This document shows, piece by piece, positions 52,293 to 60,372 of a DNA stretch of 64,000 nt. The first letter of the stretch is position 1. Every line of letters begins with the position of its first letter. A program made the position numbers and the translations under genes. Origin of the DNA: SFEL01 sp045603585 (GTDB taxonomy: Bacteria > Bacillota > Clostridia > Christensenellales > CAG-138); the NCBI GenBank assembly GCA_045603585.1, contig JAZUMK010000005.1, forward strand, positions 58,601-122,600, given 5' to 3'. The notes under the pieces are model-generated. The model did not search any database, was not told the origin of the DNA, and saw only the letters and a program-made list of their open reading frames with translations.

Positions 52293-53396
52293 TTACAGTT
52301 TTAACGTGCATACGCACCTTGCGGTGATGCATTCAAGATTGCCCTCGGGGCCGGTGTGTTCAGGGGTGGTAGCCTTTACGCTGATGCGCTCTGCGCCGCA
52401 GCCCAGTATCCTTGCTATGTTTTGCCGCATGCGGTCTATATGGGGCGCAAGCTTTGGCTGCTGAGCGATTATGGTGGCATCTATGTTTACCAGCGAAAAT
52501 CCGTTTGCCCTGACCTTGTCCCATGTCCGCTCCAGCAGTATCAGGGAGCATATGTCCTTATACTCCGCCGAAGAATCCGGAAACAGCCTGCCTATATCTC
52601 CCATGGCCGCCGCCCCCAGCATTGCGTCTATTACGGCATGGGTCAGCACATCCGCATCGGAATGTCCAAGCAAGCCCATTTCATATGGCACATCCACGCC
52701 GCCCAGCACCAGCCTGCGGCCTTTGCAGAATCTGTGGGTATCCTCGCCGTAGCCGGTGCGCTGCTGTGCGCACATACCTGCAAACAGCTCCATATCCGAT
52801 TCCACGGTAAGCTTTTGATTTACTATGCTCCCCATGGAAAAATGAGCCTTGCCCCACATTTTTTGATACAGCGCACAGTCGTCTGTGGCCTCATATCCTT
52901 CCTCTACGGCTTTTTTATATGCAGCAAGTATTTTATCAAAGGCGAAGGTCTGAGGGGTCTGTGCGGCCATTACAGCGGCTCTGTCCACTATTTCTTCACC
53001 CTTCCACATGGTATCCCTCGCAGGCACCGCAGCAACCCCGCTGCCATACTTTGCCGCGGAGGCTATGCTGTCCATGATTATCCCGGAAGTTACCAGACAG
53101 CGGGCGCCGTCGTGTATTGCCACGATGTCGCAATCCATAGTTTTAAGGGCATTGTAAACGGATTCGCCCCTTGTTGCTCCGCCCTCCACCATGGCAAGGC
53201 CATATTCATCTGCAAGTATCTTTGCTTCGTCCCACGTGGCATCGGAGCAGGCCAGCACGATGCTGCGTATTCCTGCCGAGATAAAAGCCTCAACGGAACG
53301 ACGGAGCACCGTTTTGCCCCCCAGCTCTATTGTAAGCTTATCCCTGCCCATGCGGTTGGAAGCGCCTGCGCAGAGTATTACCGCTGCAACCCTCAT
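52293..53396 (-). CDS. ispDF: IspD-IspF fusion: bifunctional MEP-pathway enzyme
   Basis: A 367-residue protein that should catalyse two steps of isoprenoid synthesis. Residues 1-215 are the IspD cytidylyltransferase (VAAVILCAGASNRMGRDK, HDGARCLV, AAQTPQTF). Residues 216-367 are the IspF cyclodiphosphate synthase (GYGEDTHRF, GLLGHSDADVLTHAVIDAMLGA, DIGRLFPDS). IspE is not in the window. The ATG at 53396 has AGAGGTGA upstream and follows the rqcP stop by one base; the frame opens earlier through rqcP only by chance. Confidence 0.93.
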   Translation of the reverse strand: MRVAAVILCAGASNRMGRDKLTIELGGKTVLRRSVEAFISAGIRSIVLACSDATWDEAKILADEYGLAMVEGGATRGESVYNALKTMDCDIVAIHDGARCLVTSGIIMDSIASAAKYGSGVAAVPARDTMWKGEEIVDRAAVMAAQTPQTFAFDKILAAYKKAVEEGYEATDDCALYQKMWGKAHFSMGSIVNQKLTVESDMELFAGMCAQQRTGYGEDTHRFCKGRRLVLGGVDVPYEMGLLGHSDADVLTHAVIDAMLGAAAMGDIGRLFPDSSAEYKDICSLILLERTWDKVRANGFSLVNIDATIIAQQPKLAPHIDRMRQNIARILGCGAERISVKATTPEHTGPEGNLECITARCVCTLKL

Positions 53397-53397
53397 G

Positions 53398-53649
53398 CTA
53401 CTCACCTCTGGAAATAAGCTGATACATTTCCGCCGCATCCGCTTTGGATGCATGCTCATTTATGCTGACCACCCTGACGACGGTGTGTTTGCCTCCCATG
53501 AGAATATCCAGCGCATCCCCCACCTTTACCTCGGTGGAAGCCTTGGCGACCTTGCCGTTTATTTCTATGCGGCCCAGTGACGCGGCCTCGTTTGCCACTG
53601 TGCGCCGCTTGATTATGCGGGATACCTTAAGGTATTTATCAAGTCTCAT
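53398..53649 (-). CDS. rqcP: S4-domain RNA-binding protein RqcP (Hsp15/YabO-like)
   Basis: An 83-residue protein with the S4 core MRLDKYLKVSRIIKRRTVANEAASLGRIEINGKVAKAS. RqcP works with RqcH on stalled 50S subunits to add Ala tails to nascent chains, and lies near mazG and hup in many Bacillota. The start at 53649 has GGAGG; the 13-residue frame extension upstream is dropped. It is coupled to ispDF. Confidence 0.9.
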   Translation of the reverse strand: MRLDKYLKVSRIIKRRTVANEAASLGRIEINGKVAKASTEVKVGDALDILMGGKHTVVRVVSINEHASKADAAEMYQLISRGE

Positions 53650-53701
53650 ACTGTCCTCCGATACGGTTTGCTGAATACAGATTATCATACTATCCGCTAA
53701 A

Positions 53702-53728
53702 AAGCAAAAGCCGCCCCAAGGCGGCTTA
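53702..53728 (-). terminator. terminator of the foldase gene
   Basis: GCCGCC, CCAA, GGCGGC (53710-53725), followed on the minus strand by a T-rich tail. Confidence 0.8.
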
Positions 53729-53748
53729 TATCTGCTTATATTATTTCT

Positions 53749-55146
53749 TTAACCAACTGCAACAGGCTGATACTCAAGGCTGTGGATAAGGTCGTTATTC
53801 AGCACGACGCTGCCGTCATTCTTCCATGCATCCACCAGGGCAAGCCATTCTTCATCCCTTGCCTCGGTGATAAGCAGCTGACGGATGGCTTCCTTGATGG
53901 TCTCATAGTCCGCATAGCCGCCGGGTTCATCTGCAAGGTAGTAAAGTATATGGCAGCCTTCGTCGTCCCGTATCACATTGGAGTATTCGCCGATCTTCAG
54001 CGTTGCAAACTCTGCCTTTACCTCGTTGGACCAATCGTAATCGGATATATACTGATTGCTGATAAGGCGGCCCTTGGAGTTTACGGGGATATCTATGCTG
54101 TACTCTTCCATTACAGCTTCAAAGCTTTCGCCTGCCTCAAGCTTTGCATAAGCTTCCTTTGCCTTTGTCATAACAGGTGCATAGTAAGCATCCATAAGCT
54201 TTTCCATATCCGCCTTGAGCTGCTTGTATTCCTTTTCTATCTCGGCAAGACGATCCTTGCCCTCGCCGCCCTCCACGTTTACCGTAAAGGCCAGCTCTCC
54301 ATACTCTGCCCTGAGCAGCTCGATGGAACTTTCCTTCTCATAGTATTCATCGGGCAGATCCTCCTCGGGAATCACCAGGATATGCAGCATGCGCTTGTAT
54401 CCCTCGGGAGCGTATACAACGGGATAATCGCCGTAGTTTTCTTCGCTTTCCTTGTCATCCTTGTAATATTCGGGATTCTCCGCATATATCTCCATATCCT
54501 CTGCAGCAGCGGAATCATACCATTCCTTTACCTTTTCATCGGATACGGTAACATCGGCAAGCATAGCCTCGCGGAAACCGTCATTGATCGCGATATCCCT
54601 GTAATAATCTATTATCCACTGCTCCATTTCCTCCTGGGTCATGGACAGTCCGGTATAGTATTCGGTCTCCATTGCAAAAAGCTCGGCAGTGCGCTCTTCA
54701 ATGTTTACAGAGCTGTCTTCCTCAGCCTCGGCCTCTGCCTGTTCCTGTACAGCGGCAACCATATCGGCAAGCTCTTCCGCTGCGGTGGCCTCTATTTCGG
54801 CCAGCTTTTCGGCGCTTACTTCACCAAAGCCGTTTTCCTTTGCCTGATAAGCTATCACCTTTTCCTCCACCATGGTATCCACGATGAAATCCTGCAGGCT
54901 TTCAACGGCTTCCCTGTCGTTTTCCATATCGTAGCCCATCATAACGTAGTATTCGGCATAGGTATTGAAAAGCTCTTCGTATTCGGCAAAGGTAACCACC
55001 TCATCGCCTATGGTGGCAACGGCCGCATCGGGATCAAAAACCACCACCTCGGTATCGGCAGGGCCCTCTGCGGCGGGAGTTGAGCTGCAGCCCACCAGAG
55101 ACAGCGCCATTATAAGAGCAAAAATCAAAGCAAAAGTCTTCTTCAT
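53749..55146 (-). CDS. PrsA/SurA-like peptidyl-prolyl isomerase lipoprotein
   Basis: A 465-residue exported foldase. The signal MKKTFALIFALIMALSLVGC ends in a lipobox. An N-terminal SurA_N-like region follows (VATIGDEVVTFAEYEELFNTYAEYY...), then a parvulin-like domain (about 280-420, with YKRMLHILVIPEEDLP and GEYSNVIRDDEGCHILYYL). Long Glu-rich helices lie between. Such proteins assist folding of secreted proteins at the membrane surface. The start at 55146 has a GGAG site; the 14-residue extension does not. It follows mfd. Confidence 0.87.
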   Translation of the reverse strand: MKKTFALIFALIMALSLVGCSSTPAAEGPADTEVVVFDPDAAVATIGDEVVTFAEYEELFNTYAEYYVMMGYDMENDREAVESLQDFIVDTMVEEKVIAYQAKENGFGEVSAEKLAEIEATAAEELADMVAAVQEQAEAEAEEDSSVNIEERTAELFAMETEYYTGLSMTQEEMEQWIIDYYRDIAINDGFREAMLADVTVSDEKVKEWYDSAAAEDMEIYAENPEYYKDDKESEENYGDYPVVYAPEGYKRMLHILVIPEEDLPDEYYEKESSIELLRAEYGELAFTVNVEGGEGKDRLAEIEKEYKQLKADMEKLMDAYYAPVMTKAKEAYAKLEAGESFEAVMEEYSIDIPVNSKGRLISNQYISDYDWSNEVKAEFATLKIGEYSNVIRDDEGCHILYYLADEPGGYADYETIKEAIRQLLITEARDEEWLALVDAWKNDGSVVLNNDLIHSLEYQPVAVG

Positions 55147-55215
55147 GGTATTCTCCGTTTCCGGGCCGCAGTATAAAACCCGGCCCAAATTTCACAGGCA
55201 TAATTATAACCGCAG

Positions 55216-58200
55216 TCACTTTTCAATGCAATCAAACAGCATGTAAACAATCTGTGTCAATTCTCCGCAAAGCTCTTCCACGGAGGTGCGCGGCCTGCGT
55301 ATCACCATGGTGGGAACTTCATCCACCACCATTGCCGCGCCAAAGATATTCAGCGCCGTTGAATACAGCTTTATGCCGTCTATGGGGGCTTCCGGGTCGA
55401 ATATTATCCTTACCTCGCCGGGCTTTACCGCAAGGCGCTGTATGTGGGCCCGCTTTGCATCCGCCTTGAGCAGCGCCACAAATACCAGATTCTGCACCTC
55501 TTTGGGGATCTCTCCGTAGCGGTCGATAAGCTCATCCTGCACATCGTAAACATCCGGCTGAGAGGTTATCTGGGCAATGCGCTTGTACATGGACAGCCGC
55601 TCCGCCTCTCTGGGTATGTAGGAATGGGGTATATTGGCAGGTATGGGTATTTCCATTACGGTATCGATATCCTTGGGCACAGGCTCGCCCTTTGCTTCCC
55701 TGACCGCGCTGTCCACTATCTTGCAGTAAAGGTCATAGCCTATGGCTTCCATGTGTCCATGCTGCTCCGGGCCCAGAAGATTGCCTGCGCCGCGGATTTC
55801 AAGATCCCGCAGTGCCACCTTGAAGCCGGAGCCGAACTGGGTAAGATCCCTTATTGCCACAAGGCGCTTTTCCGCAGTTTCGTTCATCACCTTATTGCGC
55901 TTATACATCATATAGGCATAGCCAAGGCGCACGCCGCGGCCTACTCTGCCCCTGAGCTGATACAGCTGGGACAAACCCATGCAGTCCGCATCGTAGATGA
56001 TTATGGTATTGACGTTCTGAATATCCAGTCCGCTTTCTATTATGGTGCTGCAAAGGAGCAAATCATACTTGTGCTCCATAAATTCCAGCATGGTTTTCTC
56101 CAGCACCCGCTCGCTCATCTGGCCATGGGCAAAGGCTATCTCCGCTTCCGGCACAAGCTGCTTCAGCTGGGCGGCAAACCGCTCCATATTGCGCACGTTA
56201 TTGTACACGAAGTACACCTGTCCGCCCCGGCCGACCTCCTTAAGTATGGCCTCCCGCACCACGGCCTCGCTGTATTCCATCACATAGGTCTGCACGGGAT
56301 ACCGCTGGGAAGGAGGGGTCTCCATGACGGACATATCCCTTATGCCTGTCATGGACATATGCAGAGTTCTGGGTATAGGAGTTGCAGACAGGGTAAGCAC
56401 ATCCACAGACTGACGGATATTCTTTATCTGCTCCTTATGCCCCACACCGAAGCGCTGCTCTTCATCCACTATCAAAAGGCCAAGGTCCTTGAATTTTACG
56501 TTTTTGCTGAGCAGCTTGTGGGTGCCTACCACAACATCCACGCTGCCCTTTTCAAGACCCTCCAGTATGGCCGCTTCTTCCTTGGGAGTTTTAAAGCGGG
56601 ACAGCAGCTCCACCTTTACGGGGAAACCGTCAAAACGGGCGGCAATGGTACCGTAATGCTGTTGGGCAAGAATGGTGGTGGGAACAAGTATCGCCACCTG
56701 CTTGCTGTCCATGACGGCCTTGAAGGCAGCGCGGAGGGCAACCTCGGTTTTGCCGTAGCCCACATCTCCGCACAGCAGGCGATCCATTACCTTATCGCTT
56801 TCCATATCCGCCTTGATTTCTTCGATACTGGTAAGCTGATCCGGTGTTTCGTCATACGGGAAGCTGTCTTCCAGCTTTTTCTGCCAGGATGTATCCGGGG
56901 AAAACTTAAAGCCTTTGCGCTTTTGCCGCTCGCCGTAAAGCCGCACAAGGTCAAAGGCAAGACGCTTTACGCTTTCACGGGTACGGGATACCGTCTTTTG
57001 CCATTCGCCGCTGCCAAGCTTGGAAAGGCGCTGAGTTTCCTCTTCGCCGCCGATGTATTTCTGTACCCTGTCCAGCTGATCTGTGGGGATATACAGCTTA
57101 TCCCCGCCGGAATAAACCAGATGCAGATAGTCCTTCTGCACGCCGCCCACATTAAGGGTTTCCACCCCTATAAAGCGGCCTATGCCGTGAAGCTCATGAA
57201 CCACAAGATCCCCAACCGAAAGCTCGCTGAAGGCAAGCTGGGGCTTGCGGCGCCTTTTCTGCTGGGATCTGCGGTTTTCCGAGCCGTACAGCTCGCTTTC
57301 GCTTACTACCGCAAGAGAAAGTTCAGGATATTCAAAGCCCCGGCTTATCTGTCCCTCAATTATCAGCGCCTCGCCGGGTATTATCTCCCTGTCCAGCTCT
57401 TCCTTTACCGGAAGGATCACATTAAGGTCAAGCAGCCTGTCCTGCAGTCTCTTTGCATGGCTGCCGGCGTATATCAATACCGTGGTTTTGCTCTTTTTCC
57501 ATGAAGCGATATCCTCGCACAGCAATTCCTCCCGGCCGATGTATTTGGATATGGGCCTGGTTTCGAATTTGAATATGCATTTTGGCCCTATCAGCCCATA
57601 TGTACGGGTAAGGGCGAAGAACATGGCTGTGCGCTTTGTATCCAGCCGCTTTATGGTATCCAGAGGGGATATGGTAATATCTGCCTGCTCAGGCTGTGCT
57701 TCCCCGGAGCTTATCAGCGAAGTAACGCCATCCAAAAATTCCTGCCAGGCTATCTTTCCGCTTTCCTCCACGCGGGCAGGCTCGTCGATGAGTATACAGC
57801 CGTCATGGAAATAATCAAGCAGCGTACTGCTGCCGGGATAAAACAGCGGCAATAACGCCACGGCGTTATCCGGTCTGCCTCCCTGCTCAAGGCTGTCAAG
57901 CAGCTCGGACGCCCCTCTTTTTTTCAATAGCCTGATCGCATTATTCCTTGCATTGGCCGTTATTGGCATTTCAGTCGCAGGGGGAATGAGGATGCTCTCT
58001 ATGCTGTCGATCGAACGCTGGGTCACGGGGTCATAGGTGCGCAGGGTATCTATTTCGTCATCAAAAAACTCAATGCGTACAGGGGAGTCTCCCGTCATGG
58101 GAAAAACATCCACATATCCGCCTCTGCGGCATACCTGACCTCTGTTTTCGCATACATCCACCCGCTCGTATCCCGCCTCCACAAGGGCTGTCAGCATATC

Positions 58201-58650
58201 CCGGGGGTCTATCACCTGCCCTGCAGAAAAGCTGTTTACGGCATCGCATATAACCTCAGGCTCAGCCACCCGCTGCATAAGCGCCTGAATGGACACGGTA
58301 ACAGTCATCTTCGCCCCTTCGGCCAGAGCGGAAAGTATGGATATTCTGCGGGCCTCTATGCTGGTACTGGCGGCGTACCCCTTGCCTGCAAGGGGTATTT
58401 CACGGGCAGGGAAATGCATGCAGGGCACAAATGCGGAAATATCATCGCACAGTTTGCCTGCGGCAAGCTCATTCGGCGCAACCACAAGAAGGGGCATATT
58501 GCATTCTGCGGCCAGCGCCGCGGCAACATGTCCCTTGTGGGCATCGCCCAGCCCAAATACACCCGCCGGGCCTTCGCCCTTTTTCAGGGCCTGAAGCAGG
58601 CGGCTGTATTCAGGATGTTTATTCAGTATGGAAAGAAGGGGATCTGTCAC
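55216..58650 (-). CDS. mfd: transcription-repair coupling factor Mfd
   Basis: A 1144-residue ATPase that removes stalled RNA polymerase and recruits UvrA. The UvrB-like N-terminal domains, the RNA polymerase-interacting domain (SVGDLVVHELHGIGRFIGVETL), the SF2 helicase motifs (LLCGDVGYGKTEVALRAAF, LLIVDEEQRFGVGHKE, TLSATPIPRTLHMS) and the TRCF tail are all present. It is full length. It starts with GTG, ten bases from GAGGA, and follows the pth stop by three bases. Confidence 0.96.
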   Translation of the reverse strand: MTDPLLSILNKHPEYSRLLQALKKGEGPAGVFGLGDAHKGHVAAALAAECNMPLLVVAPNELAAGKLCDDISAFVPCMHFPAREIPLAGKGYAASTSIEARRISILSALAEGAKMTVTVSIQALMQRVAEPEVICDAVNSFSAGQVIDPRDMLTALVEAGYERVDVCENRGQVCRRGGYVDVFPMTGDSPVRIEFFDDEIDTLRTYDPVTQRSIDSIESILIPPATEMPITANARNNAIRLLKKRGASELLDSLEQGGRPDNAVALLPLFYPGSSTLLDYFHDGCILIDEPARVEESGKIAWQEFLDGVTSLISSGEAQPEQADITISPLDTIKRLDTKRTAMFFALTRTYGLIGPKCIFKFETRPISKYIGREELLCEDIASWKKSKTTVLIYAGSHAKRLQDRLLDLNVILPVKEELDREIIPGEALIIEGQISRGFEYPELSLAVVSESELYGSENRRSQQKRRRKPQLAFSELSVGDLVVHELHGIGRFIGVETLNVGGVQKDYLHLVYSGGDKLYIPTDQLDRVQKYIGGEEETQRLSKLGSGEWQKTVSRTRESVKRLAFDLVRLYGERQKRKGFKFSPDTSWQKKLEDSFPYDETPDQLTSIEEIKADMESDKVMDRLLCGDVGYGKTEVALRAAFKAVMDSKQVAILVPTTILAQQHYGTIAARFDGFPVKVELLSRFKTPKEEAAILEGLEKGSVDVVVGTHKLLSKNVKFKDLGLLIVDEEQRFGVGHKEQIKNIRQSVDVLTLSATPIPRTLHMSMTGIRDMSVMETPPSQRYPVQTYVMEYSEAVVREAILKEVGRGGQVYFVYNNVRNMERFAAQLKQLVPEAEIAFAHGQMSERVLEKTMLEFMEHKYDLLLCSTIIESGLDIQNVNTIIIYDADCMGLSQLYQLRGRVGRGVRLGYAYMMYKRNKVMNETAEKRLVAIRDLTQFGSGFKVALRDLEIRGAGNLLGPEQHGHMEAIGYDLYCKIVDSAVREAKGEPVPKDIDTVMEIPIPANIPHSYIPREAERLSMYKRIAQITSQPDVYDVQDELIDRYGEIPKEVQNLVFVALLKADAKRAHIQRLAVKPGEVRIIFDPEAPIDGIKLYSTALNIFGAAMVVDEVPTMVIRRPRTSVEELCGELTQIVYMLFDCIEK

Positions 58651-58653
58651 TTT

Positions 58654-59304
58654 TTATGCTTCCTCTGATGGGGCTGTGGTTTTGGTCTGGTCCTTTTCAG
58701 CGGTTTCTTCCTGCTGTTCTCTGGGCTTCTTTTCCTTTTTGGGTTTCTTGTTGTAGCGGGCCTGAGCTTCCTTTAAATCGCCCCTGACGATAAGCTCCGC
58801 TGCATCCGCCGCATCCTTCATCGCCTTGATGAGCAGTTCCCTCTCCTCGCCTTCGGGAGCGCCCAGCACATGGGACACAAGTGTCCTTTCCCCATCGGTA
58901 CGGCCTATGCCTACCCTTATGCGGGGAAAGTCATCATAGCCCAGCTGATATACTATATTCCGCATGCCGTTATGGGTACCGGCAGAGCCGTTGCCCCGGA
59001 TGCGGATTGTGCCCAGAGGAATATCGATATCGTCGTATATTACTATGAGCTGATGGTGCTCAGGCTTATACCAATTGCACAGGTCCATAACGCTCCATCC
59101 GGAAAGATTCATATAGGTTTCCGGCTTTGCCAGCACAACCTTTGTGCCGCCGATATAGCCCTCGCCGAATACGGCGCGGAAATTGTGCCTTTTTATTTCT
59201 ATGTTCAGCCTGTCTGCCAGTATGTCCAGAGTCATAAAGCCCACATTGTGGCGGGTATTCTGATATTCCCTGCCGGGATTGCCAAGGCCTACGATTATAT
59301 ACAT
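58654..59304 (-). CDS. pth: peptidyl-tRNA hydrolase
   Basis: Frees tRNA from stalled peptidyl-tRNA. 216 residues: MYIIVGLGNPGREYQNTRHNVGF (Asn and catalytic His), the KPETYMNLSGWSV segment, and DDIDIPLGTIRIRGNGSAGTHNGMRNI. A C-terminal tail of about 35 residues is highly charged (KKPKKEKKPREQQEE) and longer than in typical Pth. The start at 59304 has a GGAGG site. Pth upstream of mfd is the standard Bacillota order. Confidence 0.94.
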   Translation of the reverse strand: MYIIVGLGNPGREYQNTRHNVGFMTLDILADRLNIEIKRHNFRAVFGEGYIGGTKVVLAKPETYMNLSGWSVMDLCNWYKPEHHQLIVIYDDIDIPLGTIRIRGNGSAGTHNGMRNIVYQLGYDDFPRIRVGIGRTDGERTLVSHVLGAPEGEERELLIKAMKDAADAAELIVRGDLKEAQARYNKKPKKEKKPREQQEETAEKDQTKTTAPSEEA

Positions 59305-59413
59305 AAATTCCTCCGATGAAAGATTTTTAAAAATCCACGCAAACACGCCCTCATGCCGCATGCATGGGGGTATGGAAATATTATAATCCATTTAAAACGC
59401 CCTTAGCAAGGGG

Positions 59414-59448
59414 AGAAAAAGCGGCCGGAAGCTGATCCGGCCGCTTTA
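59414..59448 (-). terminator. terminator of hpf
   Basis: GCGGCCGGA, six-base loop, TCCGGCCGC (59421-59444), flanked by A and T runs. Confidence 0.87.
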
Positions 59449-59480
59449 TTATAGGGGCGTTTTCCCATTGATTATGATAT

Positions 59481-60008
59481 TTATCTTTCAGGCTCGATGA
59501 GGCCGTAGTTGCCGTCCTTGCGCTTGTAGACAACGTTTACCTGACCGTCATCGGCGTTTTCAAATACATAGAAGGAATGGCCCAGCAGCTCCATCTGGAG
59601 CACAGCTTCTTCAACATCCATGGGCTTGATGGAGGAACGCTTTACCCTTACTACGCTGCCGGCATCGTCTTCTTCATCGTCATAATCAACAAAATCAGCC
59701 TCGGCAAATGCATCAGCGCGGAGAGTCTTCTCCAGCTTGGTGCGATGGCGGGTGATCTGCTTTTCGACCTTGGCGAGAACAGTATCGATGGAGGCATACA
59801 TATCGCCGCTGACTTCCTCGCCGCGGATGATACCGCCGGAATAAGGAATGGTCACCTCAACGATGTGCCTGTTGCGCTCTACGGCAAGCAGTACGTGGGC
59901 TTCTGTGTCTTCGGGGAAGTATTTATCCAGCTTGGATACCTTTTTGGTTACCAAATCTCTGAGATAATCCGAGACCTCGATGTTTTTTCCATTGATAGAA
60001 ATGCGCAT
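59481..60008 (-). CDS. hpf: long-form ribosome hibernation promoting factor (HPF/RaiA family)
   Basis: A 175-residue protein that dimerises 70S ribosomes into inactive 100S particles. The N-terminal RaiA domain opens ISINGKNIEVSDYLRDLVTKKVSKLDKYF, and the C-terminal dimerisation domain is KRSSIKPMDVEEAVLQMELLGHSFYVFEN. The start at 60008 has AAAGGGG. A TATATGATATAAT promoter lies about 70 bases upstream, and a terminator follows, so it is monocistronic. Confidence 0.94.
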   Translation of the reverse strand: MRISINGKNIEVSDYLRDLVTKKVSKLDKYFPEDTEAHVLLAVERNRHIVEVTIPYSGGIIRGEEVSGDMYASIDTVLAKVEKQITRHRTKLEKTLRADAFAEADFVDYDDEEDDAGSVVRVKRSSIKPMDVEEAVLQMELLGHSFYVFENADDGQVNVVYKRKDGNYGLIEPER

Positions 60009-60081
60009 GATGGTTCCCCTTTCCGCGCCGCCCGCTCTTCGGGAGGTGCTCCCGATGCATGGGGCGCCTTCACTTTTTTTA

Positions 60082-60090
60082 ATTATATCA
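60082..60090 (-). promoter_or_regulatory. extended -10 promoter of hpf
   Basis: TATATGATATAAT on the minus strand. The leader is about 67 bases. The -35 region shows only TTTTGT-like sequence. Confidence 0.55.
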
Positions 60091-60166
60091 TATATTTGCC
60101 AAAACAAAATGGATATTTTTGTGAACTAACAAAGTTTTGCATAAATTCCCAGCAAAACAGGATAAA

Positions 60167-60200
60167 AACAGGCGCTCCGATTTTTTTGTCGAAGCGCCGT
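60167..60200 (-). terminator. terminator of the feo operon
   Basis: GGCGCTTCGA...TCGGAGCGCC (60171-60198) around a T/A-rich loop, followed on the minus strand by TGTTTTTATCC. Confidence 0.75.
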
Positions 60201-60204
60201 GATT

Positions 60205-60360
60205 CTACTTTTTGTCCTGACGGTGACAATTTCCGCTGTATGGGCAGGAGCCGCAGCTGCCGCAGCTGCCCTTTTTGCGCTGCTTATACCATCTGCCGGC
60301 ACAAAACCCCGTCCAGATCACTATAAGGGCAGCCAGTATATACCAGAATCCCTGACTCAT
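60205..60360 (-). CDS. FeoB-associated Cys-rich membrane protein
   Basis: A 51-residue protein too short for most ORF calls. One transmembrane helix (FWYILAALIVIWTGFCAG) is followed by a basic stretch and a Cys-rich tail GSCGSCGSCPYSGNC. This is the FeoB-associated Cys-rich protein layout. It starts 12 bases after feoB with a strong AAGGAGG site. It probably assists ferrous iron uptake, perhaps by handling iron at the inner face. Confidence 0.88.
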   Translation of the reverse strand: MSQGFWYILAALIVIWTGFCAGRWYKQRKKGSCGSCGSCPYSGNCHRQDKK

Positions 60361-60372
60361 AATATCCTCCTT

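Noticed and set aside
55444..57504. 686-residue open frame opposite mfd
   Set aside because: It is antisense to a full-length, motif-complete mfd and has His/Tyr/Ala-rich composition typical of shadow frames.
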